Below are positions 26,301 to 33,683 of a stretch of DNA of 64,000 nucleotides, piece by piece; the first letter of the stretch is position 1; every line of letters starts with the position of its first letter. The stretch spans positions 1 to 64,000 of the forward strand of contig JBLNBO010000020.1 in the NCBI GenBank assembly GCA_050260055.1, read 5' to 3'. The notes beneath the pieces were generated by a model that saw only the letters and a list, made by a program, of their open reading frames with translations, searched no databases and was not told the DNA's origin. A program made the translations under genes and the position numbers. The stretch comes from JBLMYQ01 sp050260055. GTDB lineage: Bacteria; Bacillota; Clostridia; Acetivibrionales; UBA4821.

Positions 26301-28421
26301 ATACAAGTTACTTGATGCTGTCGGAATACTTCCATCTATTGTATAGTAAATTTTAGCCCCTGCCGTACCTGAAGTAAGGGTTACTACCTGTGATTGAATA
26401 GATGCTTTTACAGGCTTAACATTATTTAGTGTTGGAAGCGCCGGATCTCCTGAAAGATTTGTTATGTAGTATACCCAGTTAAGATATATAGAATAAGGAT
26501 TATTTGGATCAACTGCATAATCCATTTTTCCCTCGATAAAAGCTTCTCCTATTGTTGAATAATACTTGTTTAAGCTTGTATCTTTATTATACATATTTTT
26601 CATTATTTGATTAAGCTGTTTGCCCGAAACACCACACCAGCCATATCTGCTGTTTGCAATATGGATTATGAAACCGGTTTCGCTTTTTACTAGGAATGTT
26701 CTTCCAAAATAGTCGCTGTCATAATAGAATTGAATCTTATTTCTATCGCTCCATGGTACGCTTTCATAAGAACACCACTCGCCATTATATTGTCCAACAA
26801 AAGACCTCCCGTCAAGGGTTCCTGGATAGCATCCTGAAGAGAGTACAATCGGAAGGTGCTTATTTACAAACTGGCTTAAATCTTCGCTAGAGATTAGCCC
26901 ATCTGAAGAATGGTTTGAGTGCTGATTTGTCAGATATAAATGTGTCCCTTCTTCACTATTCATTTTAACCATTAGCTCTTCCAGCGTATATTGCTTAGAA
27001 GATGAGTCATACATAGGTGTAATATTATAGCTGTTACCTGCAGGTATTACATCTTCTGCAGCTTTTGAATCTTCTGCTAAGTTAGGAGGGTAATTACCTC
27101 CGTAAAAAACCATATTTTTAAGTGAAGTATCTTCATTCAGCATATCTTGATAGTATTTCTTTAATTTTGCTATATAGGTTTGGATTTCCTGACCACTCCT
27201 TGCTGGAATTCTTCCGACAATTACTTCAGAAGTAAAATCAGTTTCACTCTCTTCTCCATATATACCGTTTCCATTTGCGTCCCAATTTCCATCCAGATTA
27301 GAATAATAGCAGTCTGCAGGCAAATTATCCCTATAGTCTTCGTAATTGTTAGGGTCATCATTATAAATGAAGAATTCATCATTAATTGCAAACACTCTTA
27401 AAGGAATGACACTGCTGTCTCCTCCCAATACAAAGAATACTTTTCCCTGCCCGTTATATACTTCAATGATAAAATTCCTTATCTTTTCCTGAGTATCTTT
27501 TCCCGAATATTTTGAAATAATATCATCTATTAACACTACACATCCTTCATATCCCTGTTCCCTTTTTGTATTAAGCAATCCCTCAAAAGCGCTCTTCAAT
27601 GAGCTATTAGTAATAATTATATAATTTCCATTAACCGTAATCCCCTTAGGTGTTGTATAGCTAGCAGGGATTTTATCACTGCTTGCAGATGATAAAGAAC
27701 TAATTTTGCTTTTGATGCTGTCGAAGGTTCCATCATTATCAACCAAATCTTTTATATAATTTGCTTTATCTGCCTGATAATAAGCTTTTACTTTTATTGT
27801 ATTTGAAGACTCTACATTATTTCCCTTGTCTTTTAAATATATTGATAACTTTATTTTATTGTAATAAGAAACTTTTCCATCTTTAGGAATGTATTCAACA
27901 GGAAAAACATCTACAAATAAAACTCCATAGCCAAAAATGTTCTGCAAAGGATATGTATTTTTATATAGTTCTGGAGGGAACTTATTTGTTGAATTGTATA
28001 TTTCCGCATCAGGTTCTGCAACAGCAGCAGTCTTATACTCAACCCCATCCGGCAAAAGAGGAGTTAAATATTCTCCATATTTCAGCTTTATATTTGTTGC
28101 GACCTGAGTTTTACCCAATCCTTGAGCTACTATCTTATCAACCTGCTTCTCTTCAGGAATTAGAATTTTCGCTGTTTTTACAGGAACTATAGGTTTGCAT
28201 GGTTCCATTGTGCTTGTAGTTCCCTGCATACTTATAGATGTGAAGCCTCCTTGGGAAGATAAAGCCGGAGGTGTAAAGTTATATTCTACTTCTATTAAAT
28301 TGGCTCCATTTGTAGAATCCGATGACGCTGGTGCAGCGCTGACCGGTAAGACGCTTGTAAATAAGAATATAAAACATAAAATTCCGCTAAATATTTTTGA
28401 ATACTTCCTTTTCTTCCCCAT
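23340..28421 (-). CDS. Giant gingipain-like (C25) cysteine peptidase with seven Big_5 repeats and SLH anchor
   Basis: A 1,693-residue secreted protein. From ATG 28421 (after GGAGGGACGAAT): signal peptide (1-30, ending VSAAP); C25-type propeptide-like region; caspase-like peptidase C25 domain (about 250-650) with candidate catalytic histidine in TNQHSNHSS (about 501/504) and cysteine in LSSGCYPG (about 531); a chitobiase-C-like beta domain (TIDGSIPTASSNLYSKPI); seven tandem Big_5 Ig-like domains; one further Ig-like domain; three SLH modules (DVPASHWAYKEI, GYSDGTFRPDNPVTRAEFA and later copies). The SLH modules should bind it to pyruvylated wall polymer. It may process S-layer or secreted proteins; the substrate is unknown. 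Upstream in-frame codons are rejected because they push the signal peptide inward. Confidence 0.9.
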   Translation of the reverse strand: MGKKRKYSKIFSGILCFIFLFTSVLPVSAAPASSDSTNGANLIEVEYNFTPPALSSQGGFTSISMQGTTSTMEPCKPIVPVKTAKILIPEEKQVDKIVAQGLGKTQVATNIKLKYGEYLTPLLPDGVEYKTAAVAEPDAEIYNSTNKFPPELYKNTYPLQNIFGYGVLFVDVFPVEYIPKDGKVSYYNKIKLSIYLKDKGNNVESSNTIKVKAYYQADKANYIKDLVDNDGTFDSIKSKISSLSSASSDKIPASYTTPKGITVNGNYIIITNSSLKSAFEGLLNTKREQGYEGCVVLIDDIISKYSGKDTQEKIRNFIIEVYNGQGKVFFVLGGDSSVIPLRVFAINDEFFIYNDDPNNYEDYRDNLPADCYYSNLDGNWDANGNGIYGEESETDFTSEVIVGRIPARSGQEIQTYIAKLKKYYQDMLNEDTSLKNMVFYGGNYPPNLAEDSKAAEDVIPAGNSYNITPMYDSSSKQYTLEELMVKMNSEEGTHLYLTNQHSNHSSDGLISSEDLSQFVNKHLPIVLSSGCYPGTLDGRSFVGQYNGEWCSYESVPWSDRNKIQFYYDSDYFGRTFLVKSETGFIIHIANSRYGWCGVSGKQLNQIMKNMYNKDTSLNKYYSTIGEAFIEGKMDYAVDPNNPYSIYLNWVYYITNLSGDPALPTLNNVKPVKASIQSQVVTLTSGTAGAKIYYTIDGSIPTASSNLYSKPITISGSATIKAIAIYGKDKSIMSTFTVADTAPPAVSSTLPLNNAAGVKKDSQIVITFNEALQAGNTKIDINGVNNTGIVNGSTVTVAAALEYSKTYTVNVPAGAVKDTAGNANAVYSFSFTTEAAPDTTPPAVVSTVPANNATGTSINSQIVINFNEALQAGTGAATLNGKSITGTLKDNSLTFNPAFYYDTKFDVVLSAGAVKDIAGNANAAYSFSFTTEKAPDVPVVTNTEPSNGAFDAKKNGQIKVVFSKTLQAGNAAVDIDGVNITGTANGNTLTIVPAFEYSKTYKVNIPAGVVKDEAGNGNIAFSFSFTTEKDLTPPVVSTTIPQNNAVDVKRESQVVITFSKALQAGNAKIAINGGEIAGTVSGNTLTISPILEFEKAYAVSIPAGAVKDVVGNANTVYSFNFTTEKAPEVPIAINTIPLNNATDVKKDSQIVITYSEELQAGNAKIDINGVSTTGAVSGNTITVAAALEYSKTYTVNVAAGAVKDLDGNGSLACSFSFKTEKEPDLIPPRVSSTVPSNNASGVSKDTKIVVKFSEALQAGNTTVKINNIDAQAIVNENTVLVQTTLDFGNTYNVIVPAGSVKDLAGNANVEYSFSFKTETEKDSIIPEVSSTVPENNAVDVKKGTQIAITYSEQLKAGTGKVIVNGKKVSGTVKGNVLKISTALKYNTQYIITIPAGTVKDTSGNANAEFTLVFQTELLVDTTPPVISLDPKSGKVKSGKSIEISVQDDSGLSEIGYAWAGDSAAVVSNSLDTIPVPVVTQDTTRVLNVYATDSSANKNTTGWKSYTFEITLQDSQEFEDVPASHWAYKEITDMAAKGIIKGYSDGTFRPDNPVTRAEFAKIMVLSLNLPLTTSKSTFSDVSSSYWASNEIETAKKYLTGYNASSGLKFKPEENAVREDVAVALVRAKGYNNDFIDASDIYSQFSDANLISKELRKYVLIAKQRGLISGNPDGTFKPGATLTRAEAAKLLWQIAQ
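24185..26205 (-). repeat. Seven tandem repeats of about 290 bp encoding Big_5 domains
   Basis: Each unit encodes about 95 residues. Consensus blocks are PPxVSSTxPxNNAxxV, SQIVITFxEALQAGN, YSKTYTVNVPAGAVKD and GNANxxYSFSFTTE. The units differ at many sites, so they are old duplications. The repetitive sequence creates long open frames on the opposite strand that are not genes. Confidence 0.9.
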
Positions 28422-28484
28422 ATTCGTCCCTCCATAAATTTTTTTAGCAAAACTCAGAGAAATTCGACACAATACTATATTTTA

Positions 28485-28530
28485 ATTATACAACCATTTA
28501 GCATATTATTCCATTGTGCAAATTGCACAA
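28485..28530 (-). promoter_or_regulatory. Promoter region of surface protease with TTGTGCA-N3-TGCACAA palindrome
   Basis: A TATAAT box lies at 28490-28485 on the minus strand. A perfect 7-3-7 palindrome at 28514-28530 covers the -35 area. A third half-site, TTTTGTGCAATG, lies near 28552-28564. I see no good -35 hexamer, which fits an activator-dependent or regulated promoter. The regulator is unknown. Confidence 0.6.
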
Positions 28531-28560
28531 AAATAAACTTTTATTTTATACACATTGCAC

Positions 28561-28601
28561 AAAAGGCAGAACCCCCTGTAAATCAAGGTTTCCTGCCTTT
28601 T
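28561..28601 (-). terminator. Terminator after fumarase beta-subunit gene
   Basis: AAAAGGCAG and CTGCCTTTT arms with inner AACC/GGTT pairing, followed by T-rich sequence on the minus strand. It lies 15 bases past the fumarase beta stop. Confidence 0.75.
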
Positions 28602-28615
28602 AAAGCCTACCTTCT

Positions 28616-29164
28616 TTAAACTTTTCTATATATCTTTTTACCTGACTCATAAAGATTATTTCCTTTAGAATCAATCAGCACTATTAAGGGAAAATCGACA
28701 ACACTTATCTCTCTTAAAGCTTCTGTACCAAGTTCCGGCCAAGCAATAACCTTTTGAGATTTTATGCATTTAGCAATAAGAGCACCTGCACCTCCAACAG
28801 CACCAAAATAAGCGCACTGATTTTTCATCATTGATTCAATAACTTCACTGCTTCTGTAACCTTTCCCAATCATTCCTGCAAGCCCTAAATCAAGAAGCTT
28901 TGGTGTATATTTGTCCATTCGGCCGCTGGTGGTCGGCCCGGATGAACCTATTATCATACCAGGCTTTGGCGGACATGGCCCTGTATAATAAATAACCTGA
29001 TCTTTTATATCAAAGGGAAGCGGTAAACCTCCATCAAGAAGCTCAAGCATTTTTTTGTGTGCAGCGTCACGCGCAGTAAAAAGCGTACCGCTAAGCAGAA
29101 GCTGGTCGCCTGCTTTTAGACTTGAAATTATATCCTTCGTAAGTGGAGTGGATATTTTTTTCAT
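28616..29164 (-). CDS. fumB: Class I fumarate hydratase, beta (C-terminal) subunit
   Basis: A 182-residue subunit of the oxygen-sensitive 4Fe-4S fumarase, which interconverts fumarate and malate. Signatures are LSGTLFTARDAAHKKM near the start, GPTTSGRMDKYTPKLLDLGL in the middle and FGAVGGAGALIAK in the C-terminal half. It corresponds to the C-terminal domain of single-chain class I enzymes. Paired with the alpha subunit, but 445 bp apart. ATG start after AAAGGAG. L(+)-tartrate dehydratase is a related alternative. Confidence 0.92.
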   Translation of the reverse strand: MKKISTPLTKDIISSLKAGDQLLLSGTLFTARDAAHKKMLELLDGGLPLPFDIKDQVIYYTGPCPPKPGMIIGSSGPTTSGRMDKYTPKLLDLGLAGMIGKGYRSSEVIESMMKNQCAYFGAVGGAGALIAKCIKSQKVIAWPELGTEALREISVVDFPLIVLIDSKGNNLYESGKKIYRKV

Positions 29165-29609
29165 GTATTCTCCTTTATATATGTATTTCTTATAAGCGTC
29201 TCCGAAGCTTTCTTCTCAAAAGAGGCACCTAGGGTTCCTCTTTTGCAATCTCCTCCTCTTGCATCCCCACTTTCCAGCAAGAGATTCTAATTCCTTGTCT
29301 TGCCTTCCGCCGTCAGTTTAATAGCAGCATCCTTGCTGCTTAAACTTAAAAATGGCATCCTGCCCTTTTTACGGCTTCAGTCTGCACCTGCGGAATAGAA
29401 TCTCTAAGCTTGTCCGTTCAAATGGATGCTAAAACCATAAAACCTTCTTGCTCGCTAGTGTAACTGTTCAGAAAAAACTCGGAAAAGTTTTTTCTTGTAC
29501 CTGTGATAGCCACCACGGCGAGTGGCGACTTTTCCGCCGATTTTGGTCGATCAAAAGCGGCAAAAGGTTTTAGCTACAAAGGAACTTCATTGATAATCCT
29601 AGAAAATAT
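29165..29609 (-). other. Structured, RNA-like 445-bp spacer inside the fumarase operon
   Basis: No gene is visible and it is visibly less AT-rich than other spacers. On the minus strand it holds many paired segments: GCCGATTTTG/CAAAAGCGGC (29536-29561); GAAAAAAC/GTTTTTTC (29471-29494); GCCAC/GTGGC (29509-29526); a 13-bp closing helix GGAATAGAATCTC with GAGATTCTAATTCC (29392-29404 with 29281-29294); and CAAAAGAGG/CCTCTTTTG (29217-29245). Enclosed by the 13-bp helix are GCCGT/ACGGC, AGCAGCA/TGCTGCT and GGCA/TGCC. This suggests a folded RNA domain. I cannot match it to a known family. Confidence 0.55.
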
Positions 29610-30452
29610 TTATATTTCAATTGATACATGTCTATTTACATGGCATCCGATATTCACTGCTACAGGCAGTCCTGCAATATGGGTCGGATAAGTCTCAACA
29701 TTCACCTTAAGCGCTGTTATTCTTCCTCCAAGTCCCTGCGGTCCTATTCCAAGATTATTTATTTTTTTTAGCAGCTGATTTTCAAGATTAGCAATATGCT
29801 CTTTTTCATTTTCAGAATCAATGGACCTAATCAATGCTTTTTTCGCAAGTAATGCGGCCTTTTCCATTGTACCTCCAATTCCTACTCCCACAACAATCGG
29901 AGGGCATGGATTACTTCCTGCGCTTTCAACTGTTTCAATAACAAATTTTATTATTCCTTCAACTCCATCTGAAGGTTTAAGCATTTTTACTGCGCTCATG
30001 TTTTCGCTTCCAAATCCTTTTGGTGCTATAGTAAGACTTATCTTATCACCATCTGAAATATTATAATGTACTACAGCCGGCGTATTATCATCAGTGTTTT
30101 TACGAATTAATGGGTCTCCAACAATAGAATTTCTGAAGCACCCTTCTTTATAGGCCTGAGCAACTCCTTCATTTATTGCTTCTTCAACACTTTTCCCAGT
30201 AAGGTGTACATCCTGCCCAATTTCGCAAAACACCACAACCATTCCGGTATCCTGGCAAATAGCTAGGTTCTCCTGCTCCGCAATTTCATAGTTATTAATA
30301 ATCGTATTGATAATACTCTTTCCCAACTCAGATTCTTCATTTTTTACAGCCAAATTCAATGCCTTTCTAACATCCTCAGGAAGTTGGCAATTTGCACAAA
30401 GGCAGAGCTCTTTTACAGCTTGAGTTATAACCGTGGTATTGATCTCTCTCAT
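29610..30452 (-). CDS. fumA: Class I fumarate hydratase, alpha (N-terminal) subunit
   Basis: A 280-residue subunit that binds the 4Fe-4S cluster. The cluster cysteines are likely in ICQDTGMVV, in KEGCFRNSIVGDPL and in NIGCHVNRH, with a GSNPCPPIVVGVGIGGT loop. Length matches the alpha subunits of two-component fumarase/tartrate dehydratases. ATG start after AAGAGG. The beta gene follows on the same strand beyond a structured spacer. Confidence 0.92.
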   Translation of the reverse strand: MREINTTVITQAVKELCLCANCQLPEDVRKALNLAVKNEESELGKSIINTIINNYEIAEQENLAICQDTGMVVVFCEIGQDVHLTGKSVEEAINEGVAQAYKEGCFRNSIVGDPLIRKNTDDNTPAVVHYNISDGDKISLTIAPKGFGSENMSAVKMLKPSDGVEGIIKFVIETVESAGSNPCPPIVVGVGIGGTMEKAALLAKKALIRSIDSENEKEHIANLENQLLKKINNLGIGPQGLGGRITALKVNVETYPTHIAGLPVAVNIGCHVNRHVSIEI

Positions 30453-30586
30453 ATTTTTTCCTCTTTATAAAATAATACCCCTTACTTCTAAAGCTAGTGT
30501 GAACAATTATCATTACTTCAGAATAAAGGGGATATTTGGTTTCTTGATGTTTAACAATTATTTGTTTAATTTATCCATAAATGTTG

Positions 30587-31612
30587 CTATTCGTGTTCTA
30601 TTCTTCTTCTCATTGACTGGCTTCTTTCAATTACTTCCATATTATCAAGAGCTTTTCCTGTCCCCATAGCGACACATGAAACAGCATCTTCCGCAACAAA
30701 AACATCTATTCCTGTTTTGTAATTTATCAGTTTGTCCAATCCATATATTAGACAGCCTCCACCAGTCATAACAATTCCTCTATCGCTAATGTCAGCAGCA
30801 AGCTCCGGAGGAGTTTTTTCTAAAACCGAATGAACTGCTTCAACAACTGCCGTAGCTGGTTCTTCAAGTGCCTCTAACATTTCGTTTGATGAAACGGCTA
30901 TTGTTTTAGGAAGCCCGGAAATCAGATTTCTTCCGCGAATATCCATCATAATCTCCTGAATTCTCGGGTATACACAACCTATGTTGATTTTTAATTCTTC
31001 AGCGGTTCTTTCACCAATCATTATATTATGTTTTTTCCTCATATATCTTACTATAGCTTCGTCAAATTTATCTCCGGCAATTTTTATGGATGTACTTACA
31101 ACCGTTCCTCCAAGTGATATTACTGCAATATCAGTAGTACCTCCACCGATATCAACCACCATGCTTCCCCATGGCTTAGCTATATCCAAGCCTGCACCGA
31201 TTGCAGCAGCAATAGGCTCTTCAATAAGATGAACCTTCCTTGCCCCAGCCTGCTCTGCAGCATCGACAACCGCCTTCTTTTCAACCTCAGTTACCCCGCT
31301 TGGAACACAAACAATTATTCGCGGCTTAAAAATTCTTCTTCCGCAAACTTTATTTATAAAATATTTAAGCATTCTTTCAGTTACATCATAATCAGATATT
31401 ACTCCATCTCTCAATGGCCTTATCGCAACTATATTACCCGGAGTTCTTCCGAGCATTCTTCTTGCTTCTTCCCCGACTGCCATAAGCTTATTTGAATTCT
31501 TATCAATTGCCACAACAGAAGGCTCTCGAAGCACTATACCTTTTCCTTTTACATAAACCAGAACTGTAGCTGTCCCTAGGTCAATCCCTATATCCTGACC
31601 GAATCCGAACAA
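30587..31612 (-). CDS. mbl: MreB-family actin homologue Mbl
   Basis: A 341-residue actin-like filament protein that guides lateral wall synthesis. It has the phosphate loops DIGIDLGTATVLVYVKGKG and VVDIGGGTTDIAV. It is a paralogue of MreB at 62.1-63.1 kb. Placement directly after spoIIID, as in Bacillus, supports Mbl. The start is TTG, since the only nearby ATG is out of frame and GAGGA lies about nine bases upstream. A terminator hairpin separates it from spoIIID, so it may be read through or have its own promoter. Confidence 0.92.
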   Translation of the reverse strand: MFGFGQDIGIDLGTATVLVYVKGKGIVLREPSVVAIDKNSNKLMAVGEEARRMLGRTPGNIVAIRPLRDGVISDYDVTERMLKYFINKVCGRRIFKPRIIVCVPSGVTEVEKKAVVDAAEQAGARKVHLIEEPIAAAIGAGLDIAKPWGSMVVDIGGGTTDIAVISLGGTVVSTSIKIAGDKFDEAIVRYMRKKHNIMIGERTAEELKINIGCVYPRIQEIMMDIRGRNLISGLPKTIAVSSNEMLEALEEPATAVVEAVHSVLEKTPPELAADISDRGIVMTGGGCLIYGLDKLINYKTGIDVFVAEDAVSCVAMGTGKALDNMEVIERSQSMRRRIEHE

Positions 31613-31694
31613 ATTTCATCTTCCTCTCTAAAAAACTTTATAAGGTTGTCTTTTTATATTATATATTCTAATAGTAAAAATTTCAAACTTTAAA

Positions 31695-31726
31695 AAAATA
31701 AAACCGGTTTTTTCCGGTTTTATTTT
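31695..31726. terminator. Terminator overlapping the spoIIID stop codon
   Basis: Perfect 13-bp arms AAAATAAAACCGG/CCGGTTTTATTTT with a six-base loop. On the minus strand a T-run follows. The first arm contains the spoIIID stop codon and last codon. Confidence 0.85.
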
Positions 31727-31992
31727 GTAGTAGAACCTGTTTTGCATAAAGTACTATATTTTAGCTTTGTCGCCTGACCTCCGCGTATATGCCTTTCAGC
31801 TTTATTTTCCTCCAGGACTACTCGGGCCTTACTTGCAAGTTTAGAATTAATCTTTTCAAGGCGTTCGGTTATATCCTTATGAACTGTTGATTTTGATATT
31901 CCAAACTCTTTAGCGGCAGCTCTTACAGTGGTTTTTTTGTCAATTATATATTCAGCTAGTTCAATTGCTCTTTCCTCAATATGATTTCTCAC
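31720..31992 (-). CDS. spoIIID: SpoIIID, mother-cell sporulation transcription regulator
   Basis: A 90-residue DNA-binding protein that tunes sigma-E-dependent genes. The helix-turn-helix lies at residues 18-40 (TVRAAAKEFGISKSTVHKDI), followed by the basic C-terminal helix. It has the family's normal length. The gene starts with GTG after AAGGAGGG. It lies between spoIIQ and mbl, a conserved order in spore formers. No confident sigma-E promoter was found by eye. Confidence 0.96.
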   Translation of the reverse strand: MRNHIEERAIELAEYIIDKKTTVRAAAKEFGISKSTVHKDITERLEKINSKLASKARVVLEENKAERHIRGGQATKLKYSTLCKTGSTTK

Positions 31993-32072
31993 AATAAAAA
32001 GCCCTCCTTGAAAGTTGCTCTACTTATATATATGTCATGTGGGCTTTCGATTAGAACTTTTATTAAAAAAAC

Positions 32073-32119
32073 ATAGAGAGTAAAATGAGCCTGCTTAACC
32101 GGCTCATTTTACTCTCTAT
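32073..32119. terminator. 19-bp perfect hairpin terminator after spoIIQ
   Basis: Arms 32073-32091 and 32101-32119 are exact reverse complements (core AAAATGAGCC/GGCTCATTTT) with a nine-base loop. The right arm abuts the spoIIQ stop. Confidence 0.85.
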
Positions 32120-32998
32120 TTAAATTTTTGAAAGATATTCAATTGGATTAATTGTTTTTCCATCCTTGTTCACTTCAAAATGGAGATGTGCCTCTTCCTC
32201 ACATTCAAAACCAGCTGTCCTTCCAACTCCACTTATGACCTTTCCTCTCTTTACAGCCTGACCAACCTTAACCATTTTAGCAGTTGATAAATTTGAATAT
32301 ATTGTCTTTGTTCGGTCATTATGCTCAATTATAATAGTAATTCCATAGATCGGGTCATTCTTGATACTCTTTACAACACCTTCTGCAGCGGTTCTGACTG
32401 GAGTTCCTTCTTTAGAATTAATATCAATCCCATCATGCGTTGTCCACTGCTGTAGTGTTTTTGAAAATATCAGACTGTCCTTGGCAAAACCGTTTATTAT
32501 TTTTCCGAATACCGGCCAATCTAGGTTTAAAGGTTGGTTTCTTTTATCAATATTTGATTCAGTTTTCCTCTTTTCAGTATCTTTTCTTTCTTCAATATTT
32601 TTTTCATCATTTCTTTTTGCTTGGTTAGACATCTTATTTTCTTTTGAGATTTGTTTATTTTCAGTTGAAACATTTTTATTACTATCTAACTTAATTAGGT
32701 TTTCAGCAGGTTTTGACTGTTCAGAAACTTTTCCAGTAACCGTTTGTGCTTCAGGTTGGGCAGATTTATTTACAACTGCATTTTTGCTGTAATTAGATGC
32801 CACCTTATCTGTCGAATTATCTTCTGTCTCAAAATTGATTTTTAACCTTTGATAATCTCTTATTGAAACAACAGCTATTGTTGCACCAATAACAATAATA
32901 CATAGAAATATAACTAAATAGAAACCTTTTTTGTCAAGAAAATCCCCAATCTTTAAGCTGTAATTCTTCATCTTTAAAAATGTTCTTTTTTGTTTCAT
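32120..32998 (-). CDS. spoIIQ: SpoIIQ-type forespore LytM/M23 protein
   Basis: A 292-residue protein with a cytoplasmic tail, one membrane helix (about 28-48), a lysine- and glutamate-rich linker and a C-terminal M23 domain. The LytM metal ligands look intact: HDGID (H and D) and HLHFE. Clostridial SpoIIQ proteins keep these residues, unlike Bacillus SpoIIQ, which is degenerate. In the forespore membrane it pairs with mother-cell SpoIIIAH to form the engulfment channel. Identity rests on topology and on the spoIIQ-spoIIID-mbl order. Confidence 0.85.
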   Translation of the reverse strand: MKQKRTFLKMKNYSLKIGDFLDKKGFYLVIFLCIIVIGATIAVVSIRDYQRLKINFETEDNSTDKVASNYSKNAVVNKSAQPEAQTVTGKVSEQSKPAENLIKLDSNKNVSTENKQISKENKMSNQAKRNDEKNIEERKDTEKRKTESNIDKRNQPLNLDWPVFGKIINGFAKDSLIFSKTLQQWTTHDGIDINSKEGTPVRTAAEGVVKSIKNDPIYGITIIIEHNDRTKTIYSNLSTAKMVKVGQAVKRGKVISGVGRTAGFECEEEAHLHFEVNKDGKTINPIEYLSKI

Positions 32999-33082
32999 TT
33001 AAACGCACCTCCGTTATCATTTTTCCCAATTTTGGGAAATATATACCAACGGTTCAAGCGTTTATAAACAGAATCTAAAAAC

Positions 33083-33105
33083 AAAAAACCCGCATAAATG
33101 CGGGT
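33083..33105 (-). terminator. Terminator after veg
   Basis: ACCCGCAT/ATGCGGGT stem with a two-base tight loop, followed by six T on the minus strand. Confidence 0.88.
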
Positions 33106-33119
33106 CTTGTCGTGTTTTA

Positions 33120-33386
33120 TTAACTTACTTGTATTTTTTGATCATCCTTATAAACAATCAGTTGAACAGCTTTTGTTAATACATCTGTATAATTGTAGGT
33201 AATTCTGCGGGTTGGCTCATTATCACTTTCAAGCTTTACCACAAATATACTTGGATAAGTAGTTTCCAAAACTCCTTCTTTTACGAAGGACCTTTTTCTT
33301 CCAGCATTGGATATAAGTTGTACTCTTTCTCCTATGCAGGTTTCAATATGTTTTTTTATTTGGGACAGGTTTGCTTTATCAGTCAT
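33120..33386 (-). CDS. veg: Veg protein (DUF1021)
   Basis: An 88-residue Veg-family protein. In Bacillus, Veg stimulates biofilm matrix gene expression by opposing the SinR repressor. Family features are QIKKHIETCIGERVQLISNAGRKR, with conserved GRKR, and the following beta-rich region ending in a TYNYTDVLT-like block. ATG at 33386 is preceded by GAGGTG. It is driven by a perfect consensus promoter, which fits the high vegetative expression known for veg. Confidence 0.94.
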   Translation of the reverse strand: MTDKANLSQIKKHIETCIGERVQLISNAGRKRSFVKEGVLETTYPSIFVVKLESDNEPTRRITYNYTDVLTKAVQLIVYKDDQKIQVS

Positions 33387-33414
33387 CAAATCACCTCATC
33401 CTCGATTTGGCAAC

Positions 33415-33443
33415 ATTATAACATTACGGTGTCGTTTTGTCAA
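33415..33443 (-). promoter_or_regulatory. veg promoter, perfect consensus (TTGACA-17-TATAAT)
   Basis: Minus strand TTGACA at 33443-33438 and TATAAT at 33420-33415 with a 17-bp spacer. All twelve consensus positions match. The veg promoter of Bacillus is a classic strong sigma-A promoter. Confidence 0.95.
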
Positions 33444-33525
33444 AAATTTTCTTGATTTTTTGTTGTTTTCCTTGAAAATTGTTGCTTATCCTTGTGTTAG
33501 CCAGAATAATTCATTTTTAGTTTTA

Positions 33526-33554
33526 TTTACTTTGTCTAACTAATTGTATATAAT
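33526..33554 (+). promoter_or_regulatory. phoH promoter (TTTACT-17-TATAAT)
   Basis: TTTACT at 33526-33531 and TATAAT at 33549-33554 with a 17-bp spacer. Transcription would start near 33561 and leave a 5' leader of about 120 bases containing a weak GGGAC/GTCCC hairpin. Confidence 0.72.
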
Positions 33555-33683
33555 AAAATTGTACCAATGATTAAGTAATTAAGGGACATAAGTAAGAAAA
33601 TTTTAAGTCCCATTATTCCTCAAATCAATTTGTCTTTCATGCTTTAAGGACACTTTAATTCAAAAAATGGGGGGGCTTTGAAT

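Noticed and set aside
29165..29609. RNase P RNA, tmRNA or group II intron in the fumarase spacer
   Set aside because: The conserved GAGGAAAGUCC block of RNase P, a tmRNA tag-like frame with its CCA-like ends, and intron domain V were looked for and not found.
33000..33080. Sigma-F promoter of spoIIQ
   Set aside because: A TTATA/GGTATATAT pair with 15-bp spacing is visible upstream, but the -10 deviates at key positions, so it was not listed as a feature.
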